NCBI GenBank assembly: GCA_040753495.1 | Contig: JBFMEF010000151.1 | Location: 1-36,638 of the forward strand | From: Candidatus Zixiibacteriota bacterium | Lineage (GTDB): Bacteria > Zixibacteria > MSB-5A5 > GN15 > PGXB01 | Direction of reading: 5' to 3' | DNA: 36,638 bases | Part shown: positions 1-8,259 of the stretch, piece after piece | Position numbering within the stretch: position 1 is the stretch's first letter | Layout: every line of letters begins with the position of its first letter | Translations under genes and position numbers: made by a program | Notes under the pieces: generated by a model | Database searches by the model: none | Told to the model about the DNA's origin: nothing | The model's input: the letters and a program-made list of their open reading frames with translations, nothing else

Positions 1-132
1 AACGCCCCCGACAGTATTGTTACCGGCGTGACCAAAGGGACCACGGTCGGCACTCGCGGCGGCTGGGCATATAACCCGACTACCGGCGAAATCTGGCCCA
101 ACACCTCGGTCAGCGGCGAGAACAACTGGTAG
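1..132 (+). CDS. Pseudopilin, C-terminal fragment (5' end outside window)
   Basis: The frame is open from base 1 to the TAG at 130-132 and gives 43 residues, ending in a GGWAYNPTTGEIWPNTS-like stretch. A Gly-Trp-x-Tyr-Asn-Pro-x-x-Gly-Glu-Ile tail is common at the C-terminus of small pilin-like proteins of type II secretion and type IV pilus systems. Two further genes with prepilin N-termini follow directly, so this is most likely the first visible pseudopilin of the operon. The prepilin cleavage site and hydrophobic helix would lie upstream of the window and cannot be checked. Confidence 0.7.
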   Translation, partial: NAPDSIVTGVTKGTTVGTRGGWAYNPTTGEIWPNTSVSGENNW

Positions 133-138
133 AAAATA

Positions 139-603
139 ATGAAGGATGGCTTGATAGCAGAATGGATGCGGCGCTCCGGCGGCTTTACTCTGGTGGAGCT
201 GGTAATCGTTATTGTTGTGCTCGGTATAGTCGCCGGTGTGGTCATTCCCCGGATTGGACCCTTGACAGAGCAATCCAAAGTGAATGCCACCCGTGAAGAA
301 ATGCTGCGAATCAAGACAGCCATCAAAGGAGACCCGAGTCTGATTGCCGGCTCGGAATATGTCAATCGCGGTTTTGAAGGGGATGTCGGTTTTGCGCCGT
401 ACCAATTGCGCGACCTGGCGCGCAAACCGGACAGCATTCCGGCTTACGACAGATTTACCCGTCTGGGCTGGAATGGTCCCTATCTCGACAGTTCGGGACA
501 GAATTATCTCTATGACGCCTGGGGACTGGCTTATGCCTACAATCCAACGGCGCGCACGATAACCTCCACCGGAGCCGACCCCGATATCGTGGTCAATTTC
601 TGA
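139..603 (+). CDS. Type II secretion/type IV pilus-like pseudopilin
   Basis: This 154-residue protein has a textbook class III signal. A short positively charged leader ends in RRSGG, followed by FTLVELVIVIVVLGIVAGVV. The prepilin peptidase should cut after Gly15, making Phe the first mature residue and Glu20 the conserved Glu+5. The hydrophobic helix would hold the subunit in the inner membrane and then pack into the pseudopilus core. The soluble remainder ends with a YNPTARTITSTGAD stretch resembling GspG-type C-termini. The start at 139 lies 6 bases after the upstream stop with no clear ribosome-binding site; ATG 166 (Met10) is an alternative that keeps the cleavage site. It is the second of three tandem pseudopilin genes, followed by assembly-platform and secretin genes. 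Confidence 0.88.
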   Translation: MKDGLIAEWMRRSGGFTLVELVIVIVVLGIVAGVVIPRIGPLTEQSKVNATREEMLRIKTAIKGDPSLIAGSEYVNRGFEGDVGFAPYQLRDLARKPDSIPAYDRFTRLGWNGPYLDSSGQNYLYDAWGLAYAYNPTARTITSTGADPDIVVNF

Positions 604-608
604 GAGGG

Positions 609-1742
609 ATGCCGATGCTGAAATCTGAAAAAGGTCTGACGCTGATTGAACTGGTAATGGTAATAATCATAGTCGGAATCCTTGCCGGGGTGGCGATGAA
701 ATCGATGGATTCAGCCATTGAAACGGGACGGGTGGAAGCGACTAAAAAAGAGATGGAAATGCTGGCGCAGGCGATTGTCGGGAATCCGGCGCTGGTCAGC
801 AACGGCTTTCGCGTTGATTTTGGCTATGTCGGCGACATCGGCGCCCTGCCCCCTAATCTGGATGCGTTGGCGGCGAATCCGGGCGGGTTTAGCACCTGGG
901 ACGGTCCTTATATTGTAAATTCGTTCACTCAGGCGACCGACGATTACAAGAAAGATGCCTGGAATGTTCTTTACACCTACAACGGTTTGAATCTTGTTTC
1001 GACCGGTTCCGGAAGCAATATCACCAAGCAGATTGCCGGCGCGGTATCGGACCTGACCGCCAACACGGTGCAGGGGACGGTTGTCGATGTGGAGGGGATT
1101 CCTCCAGGAATCTATAATGTCGATGTCGATATCTCCATAAATTATCCCGATGGACTGGGGGGAATGACTACCGCCACAGTCAATCCCTCACCTAACGGCA
1201 ACTATTCCTTCGGCAACATACCGATTGGCAATCATCAGATTATTGCGGTCAATACCACCACTGACGACACATTGCTATCCTATGTAACAGTGCCGCCGAA
1301 ATCGAGCATCATTAACAATCTTCGTTTTGGTTCCGCCTTGTGGGGAGCGGGAAACTCACCCAGCGCCAACGGGCTGCAATATGTTTCCGGGTCGGCGCAG
1401 CTTTCCGGCGGGAACGATGTTGAATTCGATATTTTTAATAATACCGGCGCTAATATCAATATATCGTGGCTGACGGCGACCTATGTTCGTAATCCGGCGG
1501 CATATTACGAGCGGATTCGCTGGGCGAACGGCACCGTTGCCAACAGCACCAATCCCCGCTATTCCTCGGGTCAGCAGGTCAATTTTTCCAGTTCACGGAC
1601 TATCAATGACGGCTCAACCGTCACGGTGAGGCTGCAGGATTTTAATACGTCATTGAACGGCGGAGGCTCCAGCGCCAACATGGCCGGAGTCTCCTTTACG
1701 GTCGTTTTTAGCGACAGCTCCACGATAAATTTCAGCCTGTAG
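609..1742 (+). CDS. Large pseudopilin with added C-terminal beta domains
   Basis: The N-terminus carries a prepilin signal: leader to Lys8-Gly9, then LTLIELVMVIIIVGILAGVA, with Glu14 as Glu+5. Residues to about 140 resemble the preceding pseudopilin (IGALPPNLDAL, WDGPYIVNSF, YKKDAWNVLYTYN). At 377 residues it is more than twice the usual minor-pseudopilin length. The extra part looks like a carboxypeptidase-regulatory-type beta sandwich at about 150-235 (VQGTVVDVEGIPPGIYNVDV, then NPSPNGNYSFGNIPIGNHQI), followed by a Ser/Asn/Gly-rich beta region. I infer a tip or adhesive pseudopilin displaying extra domains. GAGAGGG lies just before the ATG; Met3 (615) is an alternative start. A five-base gap links it to the previous gene. 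Confidence 0.82.
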   Translation: MPMLKSEKGLTLIELVMVIIIVGILAGVAMKSMDSAIETGRVEATKKEMEMLAQAIVGNPALVSNGFRVDFGYVGDIGALPPNLDALAANPGGFSTWDGPYIVNSFTQATDDYKKDAWNVLYTYNGLNLVSTGSGSNITKQIAGAVSDLTANTVQGTVVDVEGIPPGIYNVDVDISINYPDGLGGMTTATVNPSPNGNYSFGNIPIGNHQIIAVNTTTDDTLLSYVTVPPKSSIINNLRFGSALWGAGNSPSANGLQYVSGSAQLSGGNDVEFDIFNNTGANINISWLTATYVRNPAAYYERIRWANGTVANSTNPRYSSGQQVNFSSSRTINDGSTVTVRLQDFNTSLNGGGSSANMAGVSFTVVFSDSSTINFSL

Positions 1743-1750
1743 AAAAAGAA

Positions 1751-3346
1751 ATGGTAAACAAGAATAAAAAGGCGACCGGCTGGTTAAAGAGATTTTGCGG
1801 CCGCTACAGCCCCCTCTGCCGCGGTTCGATTCTCAAGAGGCGTTACGGTTTTGGGCGGACGATTGCGATTGTTATTGATGACCAATCGTTGCAATTGGCG
1901 GCGGCCCGGCAGCTCTGGCATCGCTGTCGCCTGCTCAATGTCACCAAGGTCTATATCCCCTCTGCCTACAGCGGTCAGGAGAAGCGGGAGAATTTCATAA
2001 CCTCCGAGATAATGCGATTTGTCCGAGAATACGGAGGCAAAAACGCCCGATACGTTCTCGGAATCGGCGGCCAGGAGAGCGCCATAAGATTGCTGAACTT
2101 CCCGGCAATGAAGCGTCGGGAACTGGACAGCGCCGTATTCTGGGAAGGGAACAAGCAGATTCCCTTCGGGCTGAAAGATTCCTACTACGGTTACCATCTG
2201 GTGGCGCAGCACGAGGGGAGCGAGCCATCCGGACTCAATGTGGTCCTTCTGGCAACCCCTCGAAAAGAGGTTCACCGGAGGCTGGAGGAGCTGAAAGCCG
2301 ACATACGGATTGACGGCGCCTATCATGAGCTGGAAGCGATCGGGCAGATGCTTCCTTTTCTCGATGAATATCAACCGGGCAAGGCATACACCCTGGTCAA
2401 CATCATGAAAAATCATACGGAGATCAGTTTCTATCGCGGCGCGCGGATGGAGTTTCGGCATACCGCTTCTATCGGTTCCGATGCCCTTTCATCTCCGGGA
2501 GAAAAAGAGCTGGTCTTCCAGGAGTTTGCCGATGCCCTCACCGTGGAAATCCAGAATTCGCTCGATTACTATGTCGGGCAGTTTTCGCAGATACTGGCTG
2601 ACAAGATACTGATTTACGGCGACCTCTGTTATTCTGAAGACCTGGTGGAGCATCTCACCCGTCATTTTGGGCTGGAGTTTCGCCGTATTCCGATAGAGAG
2701 CTGGTTGAAAACTCAGCCGAAGGCGCGCGATTATGCGGAGCAGATTCCCGTTTCGCTGGGAGCGGTGGCTCTGGCGGTGGCGCGCGATGATATGGTAAAT
2801 TTGCTCCCCAATGATATGCGGGAGGCGGCATCGGTCCGCAAATTTTACCGGGTGGCGATTCCAGCCGTGGCGACACTCTTATTCATTCTCTTCGGAACCT
2901 GGATGTCGCTGCGCCAGCATGTGGCTACCGAGCAGTTTCATCTGGGGCTGCGCCAGAATCAACTGGAAAGGCTGCGGAATTCTCCCTCGTTTGTGATGTA
3001 CAACCGGTTGAAGCAGCAACTGACAGCCAATCGGCAACTGATGGAGAAGCTTGACCGCGACCCGACTTTTATGAATCTCAACTTTAAGGAACTTTCATTA
3101 ATCACGCCGCCGCAGATACGGCTGGACCTGCTCGACCTGCAGAATGCGGGGGACCGTCTGAGTCTGGCGTTGAATGGTGAAGCCCGCTCGGCGACCACCC
3201 CGCCGGAGGTGATTGTCGCCGAATTTGTGGCGCGACTGGAAGGCTCGCCCTTTTATAGAAATGTGGCGCTGAGGAAACATTCCAAAAAAGCGGTCCAGGG
3301 GGCATTCTCCATTGAATTTCTGGTAGAGATGGACACGGTAATATGA
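1751..3346 (+). CDS. PilM-PilN fusion (GspL-like), inner-membrane assembly platform
   Basis: The protein has 531 residues. Residues about 35-350 read as a PilM/GspL-type actin-like domain, including RYVLGIGGQESAIRLLNFPA and a KILIYGDLCYSEDL segment typical of the second nucleotide-binding lobe. A single membrane segment at about 367-388 (VAIPAVATLLFILFGTW) is followed by a coiled coil and a periplasmic alpha/beta domain to the end, which is the layout of PilN. In most type IV pilus operons pilM and pilN are separate genes; GspL of type II secretion carries both parts in one chain. The following genes, PilO-like and PilP-like, support the reading. The stop overlaps the next ATG by four bases, so translation is probably coupled. 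The exact fold assignment is inferred from pattern and gene order. Confidence 0.8.
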   Translation: MVNKNKKATGWLKRFCGRYSPLCRGSILKRRYGFGRTIAIVIDDQSLQLAAARQLWHRCRLLNVTKVYIPSAYSGQEKRENFITSEIMRFVREYGGKNARYVLGIGGQESAIRLLNFPAMKRRELDSAVFWEGNKQIPFGLKDSYYGYHLVAQHEGSEPSGLNVVLLATPRKEVHRRLEELKADIRIDGAYHELEAIGQMLPFLDEYQPGKAYTLVNIMKNHTEISFYRGARMEFRHTASIGSDALSSPGEKELVFQEFADALTVEIQNSLDYYVGQFSQILADKILIYGDLCYSEDLVEHLTRHFGLEFRRIPIESWLKTQPKARDYAEQIPVSLGAVALAVARDDMVNLLPNDMREAASVRKFYRVAIPAVATLLFILFGTWMSLRQHVATEQFHLGLRQNQLERLRNSPSFVMYNRLKQQLTANRQLMEKLDRDPTFMNLNFKELSLITPPQIRLDLLDLQNAGDRLSLALNGEARSATTPPEVIVAEFVARLEGSPFYRNVALRKHSKKAVQGAFSIEFLVEMDTVI

Positions 3347-3900
3347 AAAAACTCTGGCTGAAATCGGCTCTGGCAACCCTGGCTTTGACAGCGGGATTGT
3401 ATCTGCTTCTGATGTCGCCCCTGCAGAAAGAAGAAAGCCAGGTGGCATCGGCTCGCGCCGAACTGGAAACGACTATCGCTGACTATGAAAAGAAACTTCT
3501 GGAATTCCCCGAGTTCTACCGCGCCGAAAAAGAGCTTTTGGAAAAAAGAATGGTCCTGATATCCCAGCTCTACTCGAAAGAGGATTTAATAAAACTATTC
3601 CGACGCTTCGAAGAGAATGCCTTGCGCTTTCGTCTTAACCTGTTGGAGATTACTCCCTCGATCGAGGAACTTCTTAAATTGAATAAGTTGTCCGAAGACG
3701 GGCAGCCGCAGCAACTGAATATGATGGTGCGTCTCAGCGGCGACTTTCCGGCGCTGGGCTCATTTGTGCGCACGATTGAAGAGGAAAAGTTTTATCAGGG
3801 GACGAACTTCTGCCGGGTGACCAGCGTGGGTCAGGGAGAAGCGTTTCCGGAAATGACATTCGGATTCAAAGCGGTGCTGGGGGCGCTACGGGAGGGATGA
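3343..3900 (+). CDS. pilO: PilO/GspM-like inner-membrane assembly protein
   Basis: The 185-residue protein has one N-terminal membrane helix at about 8-25 (ALATLALTAGLYLLLMSPL), then a charged coiled coil (about 28-75, rich in Glu and Lys). A periplasmic domain follows that contains MMVRLSGDFPALGSFVRTIE. A phrase of the type 'G-x-[FY]-x-x-[LI]-x-x-F-[LV]-x-x-[LI]-E' is characteristic of PilO. PilO pairs with PilN through its coiled coil and connects the inner-membrane platform to PilP and the secretin. The ATG lies inside the end of the upstream fusion gene and the TGA overlaps the downstream ATG, so the three genes form a tight translational unit. Length and order match the family. Confidence 0.82.
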   Translation: MKKLWLKSALATLALTAGLYLLLMSPLQKEESQVASARAELETTIADYEKKLLEFPEFYRAEKELLEKRMVLISQLYSKEDLIKLFRRFEENALRFRLNLLEITPSIEELLKLNKLSEDGQPQQLNMMVRLSGDFPALGSFVRTIEEEKFYQGTNFCRVTSVGQGEAFPEMTFGFKAVLGALREG

Positions 3901-4337
3901 TGAATCCAAGGACGCGAAAAATCATAATTTATCTGTCGCTGGTGGCGGCGGTCATTTATGCGGCGGTCAATATGACGGATAAGTTTAGGGTGGAGACCGG
4001 GGCGCAGTCGCAACCGCCGGCGCCGCAGCAGCTGACGGTGGCAAAGAAGGCGGAGATGCCGATACCGATTGAGAAATATCGCGACCTGGATTGGGGCCGC
4101 GACCCCTTTCGCAGGAATGCCTCGCCGGCCGTGGTCAGCGAAAGCAATACGCCCGGATGGATTCTAAACGGGATTTTGTACGATGAAACCGACCCCAGCG
4201 CCATCATTGACGGAAAACTGGTAAAGGTCGGAACGGAAATAAACGGGGCGCGCGTTCTCAATATTCGAAAGAAAGCTGTTACTCTGGATATAAATGGAAG
4301 CAGTGTCGAACTGACGCTTGCAAAGGATAAATCATGA
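3897..4337 (+). CDS. pilP: PilP/GspC-like periplasmic connector
   Basis: The 146-residue protein has a membrane anchor at about 9-27 (KIIIYLSLVAAVIYAAVNM) instead of the lipobox of classical PilP. A proline-rich linker follows (QSQPPAPQQ), then the diagnostic WGRDPF motif and a small beta domain (GWILNGILYDETDPSAIIDG, VKVGTEINGARVLNIRKKAV) typical of the PilP/GspC homology region. This domain links the PilN-PilO platform to the N-terminal domain of the secretin. The membrane helix makes it formally closer to GspC in topology. It overlaps both neighbours by four bases. Confidence 0.82.
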   Translation: MMNPRTRKIIIYLSLVAAVIYAAVNMTDKFRVETGAQSQPPAPQQLTVAKKAEMPIPIEKYRDLDWGRDPFRRNASPAVVSESNTPGWILNGILYDETDPSAIIDGKLVKVGTEINGARVLNIRKKAVTLDINGSSVELTLAKDKS

Positions 4338-5614
4338 AGAAGATCGTACTCCTCCTCGGAATTATCGGGGCTCTGCAGATATCGACTTGGGGTCAGGGAC
4401 TTCAATCGGAAAAAAGAATTTCGCTTCAATTCGATAATGTTCCCATCGCCACCGTCCTCAATATGCTGGCTCAGAAATATGATTTGAACCTGGTCTTTGC
4501 CGGTGATGTGGAGAGCAAGATTTCCATCAAGCTGGATAATGTCGCCCTGCAGGAAGCGCTCCAGGCGATACTTAACGCCAACGGTCTGAACTATTATCTT
4601 ATCGGCGACATCATAGTTGTCAAACCGGTGGAAACATCGGCGGTCGGAGAAACCGTTCCGGCGCTGATTAAGCTGGCTTATATCTCCCCTAACGCGGCAA
4701 TGAATGCCGCCGCCGACTTGCTTTCACCCAAGGGTAAAATGAAAGTGGTCGAGGATGCCACGTCTGTTTCAAAGGGTCCCGGCGCCCCAAACCCGACGGA
4801 GCTGGTTATAGTTGACTTTCCCGACGTCGTGCAGAAAGTGATCAACTTCATAAAACAGCTGGATAAACCGCAACCGCTGGTGGCGATACAGGTGCGGATG
4901 ATTGAAATGAATGTTGACGGCGAGAAAAAGACCGGCTTCAACTGGCCTACTTCCCTTAACGGCCGTCTGCATGGGATAGAGAATACGACCAGCACCGGCT
5001 CCAGCACCACCACCAATGCCACAGAAGCGCTGGGAGCGCTTGATTTGCCTGACGGAAAATGGGAGTGGGGCAAACTCTCGGTGGCCGAGGTGGCGCTGGT
5101 TCTCGATTTCCTGGAAAAATCGGGCAATTCCAAACTGATATCGGACCCGCGCATCACGACTTTGAATAATCATCAGGCGGAAATCAAAGTGGCGACAGTG
5201 GTGCCGATTCAGACAATAAATCGGTTCAGTGAAGGGGGCGCCGTTCAGGATATCGTTACTTTTCAGGACGAGGAGGTCGGCATTTCGCTGCAGGTAACAC
5301 CCCGTATCACCGACAGCAATCAGATAATGCTCGATGTCTATCCAACCGTGGCGGAGATAATCGGCTTCTCCGGTCCCGAAGGGAATCAGAAGCCGATAAC
5401 CTCCGAGCGTTCCATTCGGACAAAAATCACGGTCCAGAACGGCGAAACGGCCGCTCTGGGAGGGCTGCTCAAAGAGAGTAAGATTGAGAACGAACAGAAG
5501 GTCTTTTTCCTCGGGTCCATTCCGATTCTGGGCAATCTTTTCAAGCATAAGACGGTCAAGACCAGCACCACCGACCTTCTGATACTTATAACTCCAACGG
5601 TTGTTTCATATTGA
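4334..5614 (+). CDS. Secretin (PilQ/GspD family), short form
   Basis: The protein has 426 residues. An N-terminal signal peptide (MKKIVLLLGIIGALQISTWG) precedes an N0/STN domain with ISLQFDNVPIATVLNMLAQK. An N1-like segment with IVDFPDVVQKVINFIKQLD is next, then a secretin core: VPIQTIN, a gate/strand region DEEVGISLQVTPRITDSNQ, RTKITVQNGETAALGGLLKE, and the family hallmark LGSIPILGNLFKHK with TTDLLILITPTVV at the end. It would form the outer-membrane channel of the apparatus. Most PilQ and GspD proteins exceed 600 residues; here the AMIN domains of PilQ and the extra N2/N3 domains of GspD are absent. No assembly ATPase (PilB/GspE) or platform protein (PilC/GspF) is in the window; they may lie upstream. 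Confidence 0.92.
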   Translation: MKKIVLLLGIIGALQISTWGQGLQSEKRISLQFDNVPIATVLNMLAQKYDLNLVFAGDVESKISIKLDNVALQEALQAILNANGLNYYLIGDIIVVKPVETSAVGETVPALIKLAYISPNAAMNAAADLLSPKGKMKVVEDATSVSKGPGAPNPTELVIVDFPDVVQKVINFIKQLDKPQPLVAIQVRMIEMNVDGEKKTGFNWPTSLNGRLHGIENTTSTGSSTTTNATEALGALDLPDGKWEWGKLSVAEVALVLDFLEKSGNSKLISDPRITTLNNHQAEIKVATVVPIQTINRFSEGGAVQDIVTFQDEEVGISLQVTPRITDSNQIMLDVYPTVAEIIGFSGPEGNQKPITSERSIRTKITVQNGETAALGGLLKESKIENEQKVFFLGSIPILGNLFKHKTVKTSTTDLLILITPTVVSY

Positions 5615-5632
5615 CGCGGTTTCAAAGTTCGT

Positions 5633-5662
5633 GAGCTGTCCGGCTGTGAAAGCCGGCCGCTC
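5633..5662 (+). terminator. Possible terminator of the pilus operon
   Basis: A two-part hairpin lies 18 bases after the secretin stop. GAGC (5633-5636) pairs with GCTC (5659-5662), enclosing CCGGCT (5640-5645) paired with AGCCGG (5651-5656) around a five-base loop. The bases after it (CTCATTTAATTC) are only partly T-rich, so this is a weak intrinsic terminator at best. The rest of the gap up to 5839 shows no gene; a TTGACG at 5730-5735 has no convincing -10 box at the right distance. Confidence 0.4.
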
Positions 5663-5839
5663 CTCATTTAATTCAATCGTCCTGATATTTCCCACAAAAA
5701 TAGACCAATAAAAGCCACAATTGAGCGCTTTGACGGGAATCTTTCGTATAAGTGTAGCGTTTTATGATTAGAGCACAGCCGTGACGGCGCTTGCGGCGCG
5801 GTTGAAAGCGATAATCAACTAAAATTGTTGAGGATAAAA

Positions 5840-7300
5840 ATGGCGAAATGGAAATTCAGAGCATTCCTGCTAATAATGGCTTTGACGCTAATATCGGTGG
5901 GCGTTCCGGCGCGGGGCGAATCAGAGAAGCGTCTTAACTTGTCGGGCACGGGCGCCGTTCGTCCCACCGCAACGGCTTTGACCACGGTGAGAATAGCCTC
6001 CGGTTTGTCACGCCCTGTTTTCGTCTGCTCCCCGCCGGGGGATAATGAGCGCCTGTTCATCCTGGAGCAATACACCGGACTCATCAAAATCTGGAGGAAT
6101 GATTCTGTCCTTGCCCGCCCCTTCCTGGATATCGGCGATAGTCTTGCCACCAATGGAAACGAGCAGGGACTTCTGGGAATGGCTTTCCACCCCGCTTTTG
6201 AAACTAATCGCTATTTCTTCCTTAATTATACCAAAGTTGGCGGAGCCACAGTCATCAAGCGATACATGGTTTCGGCGAACGACCCTGACAGCGCCGACTT
6301 CACCAGCGGTGTAACCATAATGACTGTCCCCCAGCCGTACAGCAATCATAACGGCGGAATGATAGCTTTCTCGCCTGTCGACGGATACTTATATATCGGT
6401 ATGGGTGACGGCGGCTCCGGAGGCGACCCGCAAAATCGGGCGCAGGATGGCTCCTCCCTGCTGGGGAAAATGCTTCGGATAGATGTTGATGCTGGATTTC
6501 CGTACGGGATACCGCCGGATAATCCCTTTGTCGATTCGGCGTCAACCCGCGATGAAATCTGGGCTAAGGGGCTTCGCAACCCCTGGCGATTCAGTTTCGA
6601 TGCCCTGACCGGAGAAATGTATATCGGTGACGTCGGTCAGAATGCCTGGGAAGAGATTAGTTATCAGCCCGCCGGCAGCCCGGGAGGTGAGAATTATGGA
6701 TGGCGACTCAAAGAAGGAACTCATTGCCACAATCCCTCCACCAATTGCGACCCCGATGGAGTTCTGACTGACCCGATTCATGAATACTCACATGCATCCT
6801 CACGATGCTCTGTCACCGGCGGGTATGTTTACCGCGGCTGCGCTATTCCCGACCTGCAGGGGACATATTTCTTCGCCGACTATTGCACCTCCGAAATATG
6901 GTCGTTCCGTTTTGATGGGACAAAAATTGCCGAGTTTACCGACCGGACCGCGGAGCTGGAGCCCGGCGGCGGCATTACTATAGACTGGATTTCTTCTTTC
7001 GGGGTGGACAATCGCGGGGAGCTTTATATCCTGGACCATCTGGGAGGAGAGATATTCAAGATTGTTCCCGAGGGGGTACCGTCGCTCTGTTTTTTCGACT
7101 GCGGTGATATCGACGGTAACAGCCGGATAAATATCCTCGATATCACCTATCTATTGAACTACCTCTATAAAGGGGGAACCGCTCCGGTATCGCTGACGGC
7201 GGCTGATGTAAACGGTTCCGGCGGTATAAATATACTCGACATCACTTCGTTCATCGCGCATCTGTATAAAGGAGGACCGGCGCTAAACTGCCCGGTATAA
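5840..7300 (+). CDS. Exported glucose/sorbosone dehydrogenase-like beta-propeller with C-terminal dockerin
   Basis: The chosen ATG at 5840 has AGGA 6 bases upstream and opens a signal peptide (KFRAFLLIMALTLISVGVPA); a TTG at 5825 would only prepend five residues. The main part is a soluble-type PQQ sugar dehydrogenase/HHIP-like propeller. It shows NGNEQGLLGMAFHP, NHNGGMIAFSPVDGYLYIGM, GDGGSGGDPQNRAQD, WAKGLRNPWRFSFD, IGDVGQNAWEEI and GGYVYRG, all in family order. The last 65 residues form two calcium-loop repeats, GDIDGNSRINILDITYLLNY and DVNGSGGINILDITSFI, a type I dockerin pattern with each repeat ending in LYKGG. The enzyme would oxidise sugars outside the cytoplasm, and the dockerin would dock to a cohesin or act as a calcium-dependent tail. 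No cohesin is visible here. Substrate is unknown. Confidence 0.88.
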   Translation: MAKWKFRAFLLIMALTLISVGVPARGESEKRLNLSGTGAVRPTATALTTVRIASGLSRPVFVCSPPGDNERLFILEQYTGLIKIWRNDSVLARPFLDIGDSLATNGNEQGLLGMAFHPAFETNRYFFLNYTKVGGATVIKRYMVSANDPDSADFTSGVTIMTVPQPYSNHNGGMIAFSPVDGYLYIGMGDGGSGGDPQNRAQDGSSLLGKMLRIDVDAGFPYGIPPDNPFVDSASTRDEIWAKGLRNPWRFSFDALTGEMYIGDVGQNAWEEISYQPAGSPGGENYGWRLKEGTHCHNPSTNCDPDGVLTDPIHEYSHASSRCSVTGGYVYRGCAIPDLQGTYFFADYCTSEIWSFRFDGTKIAEFTDRTAELEPGGGITIDWISSFGVDNRGELYILDHLGGEIFKIVPEGVPSLCFFDCGDIDGNSRINILDITYLLNYLYKGGTAPVSLTAADVNGSGGINILDITSFIAHLYKGGPALNCPV

Positions 7301-7305
7301 TAGTT

Positions 7306-8259
7306 ATGACTACAATGGATATTGCCCTGCGGGCGGCTCGGATCGAAGAATCTTACCGGTTTGCCGAGCAGATTGCCGCCAAGCGGAAGCCTCATCTTTA
7401 CCGGGTCGCCACTCTCTTTCCGGACCGCACCCGTTACCTGGCGTTTTGCGCCGCTTATGCCTCAATGCGCTGGGTTGATGACCATGTCGATGAATTGGCC
7501 GGTTCGGCAGAAGAGCTGGAAGCCTGGCAGAAGGAGGTTTCCGGCAATTATTCCGGTATTGCCGGAAGCATTATCTATGGTCCGGCCCTGGCAGACAGTT
7601 TCAAGAAGTTTGAACTGCCGCTGGAGCCATGGCTCAATATGAAGAAATCGATGCAGCATGACCTGGAGCAATGGGGGTTTGCCACCTATCAGGATTTTCT
7701 TGTCTATGCCGAAGGAGCCACGGTGGCGCCGGCGGCGGTCTTTGCCTCGCTCTTGCTGCAAAGAGCAGACGGGGCGTTATTTCATCTGGCGCTGCCATAC
7801 GAAACTATTCGCGATGCCGTTCGGGAATCGGCCATTCTCTGCTACGAAGCGCATATTGTCCGCGACCTCAAAGAAGACCTCAGCGCCGGACGGAGCTATT
7901 TCCCGGTGGATGAACTGAAGCAGTTCGGGCTGGAAAATGAGCATGGGGCAGGAGAAGTATGGCGTCCCTACCTCCGGTTCTATTTGAACCGGGCAGCGCT
8001 GCGGAGGGAGAGAGCATTGGAGGCATTGAAGAGTATCGAAGCGGAGATGACTCCGCGGGAAAAACTGATGCTTCATTTGCTGGTAGAGTTCTATATCACT
8101 TCGCTGGAAAAATGTATCCGGTTGGATGGCGATGTCTGGAGCGACCGCCACTGGGTTGAAAGAGATGAAATGAAGGCGCTTCTGCAGCGCTTGAAAGGCG
8201 AGTATGAACCGGCCGCGGCGCTTGACCCGCTGTCGATAAAGGCGATTGAAGATGTCTGA
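7306..8259 (+). CDS. Squalene/phytoene synthase-family protein
   Basis: This 317-residue protein has both aspartate-rich motifs of head-to-head prenyl synthases. The first is D58-D59-x-x-D62 in AYASMRWVDDHVDE; the second is VRDLKEDLSAGRSYFP near residue 187, the usual LRD-x-x-ED-x-x-x-GR-x-YLP. These bind magnesium and the diphosphates of two farnesyl or geranylgeranyl units. The product (squalene, presqualene diphosphate or phytoene) cannot be told from motifs. The start lies five bases after the dehydrogenase stop without a clear ribosome-binding site; Met4 (7315) is an alternative. The 3' end overlaps the Rieske gene by eight bases. No desaturase or hopanoid cyclase gene is nearby, so the pathway context is missing. 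Confidence 0.85.
   Translation: MTTMDIALRAARIEESYRFAEQIAAKRKPHLYRVATLFPDRTRYLAFCAAYASMRWVDDHVDELAGSAEELEAWQKEVSGNYSGIAGSIIYGPALADSFKKFELPLEPWLNMKKSMQHDLEQWGFATYQDFLVYAEGATVAPAAVFASLLLQRADGALFHLALPYETIRDAVRESAILCYEAHIVRDLKEDLSAGRSYFPVDELKQFGLENEHGAGEVWRPYLRFYLNRAALRRERALEALKSIEAEMTPREKLMLHLLVEFYITSLEKCIRLDGDVWSDRHWVERDEMKALLQRLKGEYEPAAALDPLSIKAIEDV

Noticed and set aside
1784-2461. 225-residue minus-strand ORF inside the PilM-like region
   Set aside because: Antisense shadow; the plus frame has PilM/PilN-like features and four-base overlap with pilO.
4769-5548. 259-residue minus-strand ORF inside the secretin gene
   Set aside because: Shadow frame opposite a well-supported secretin.
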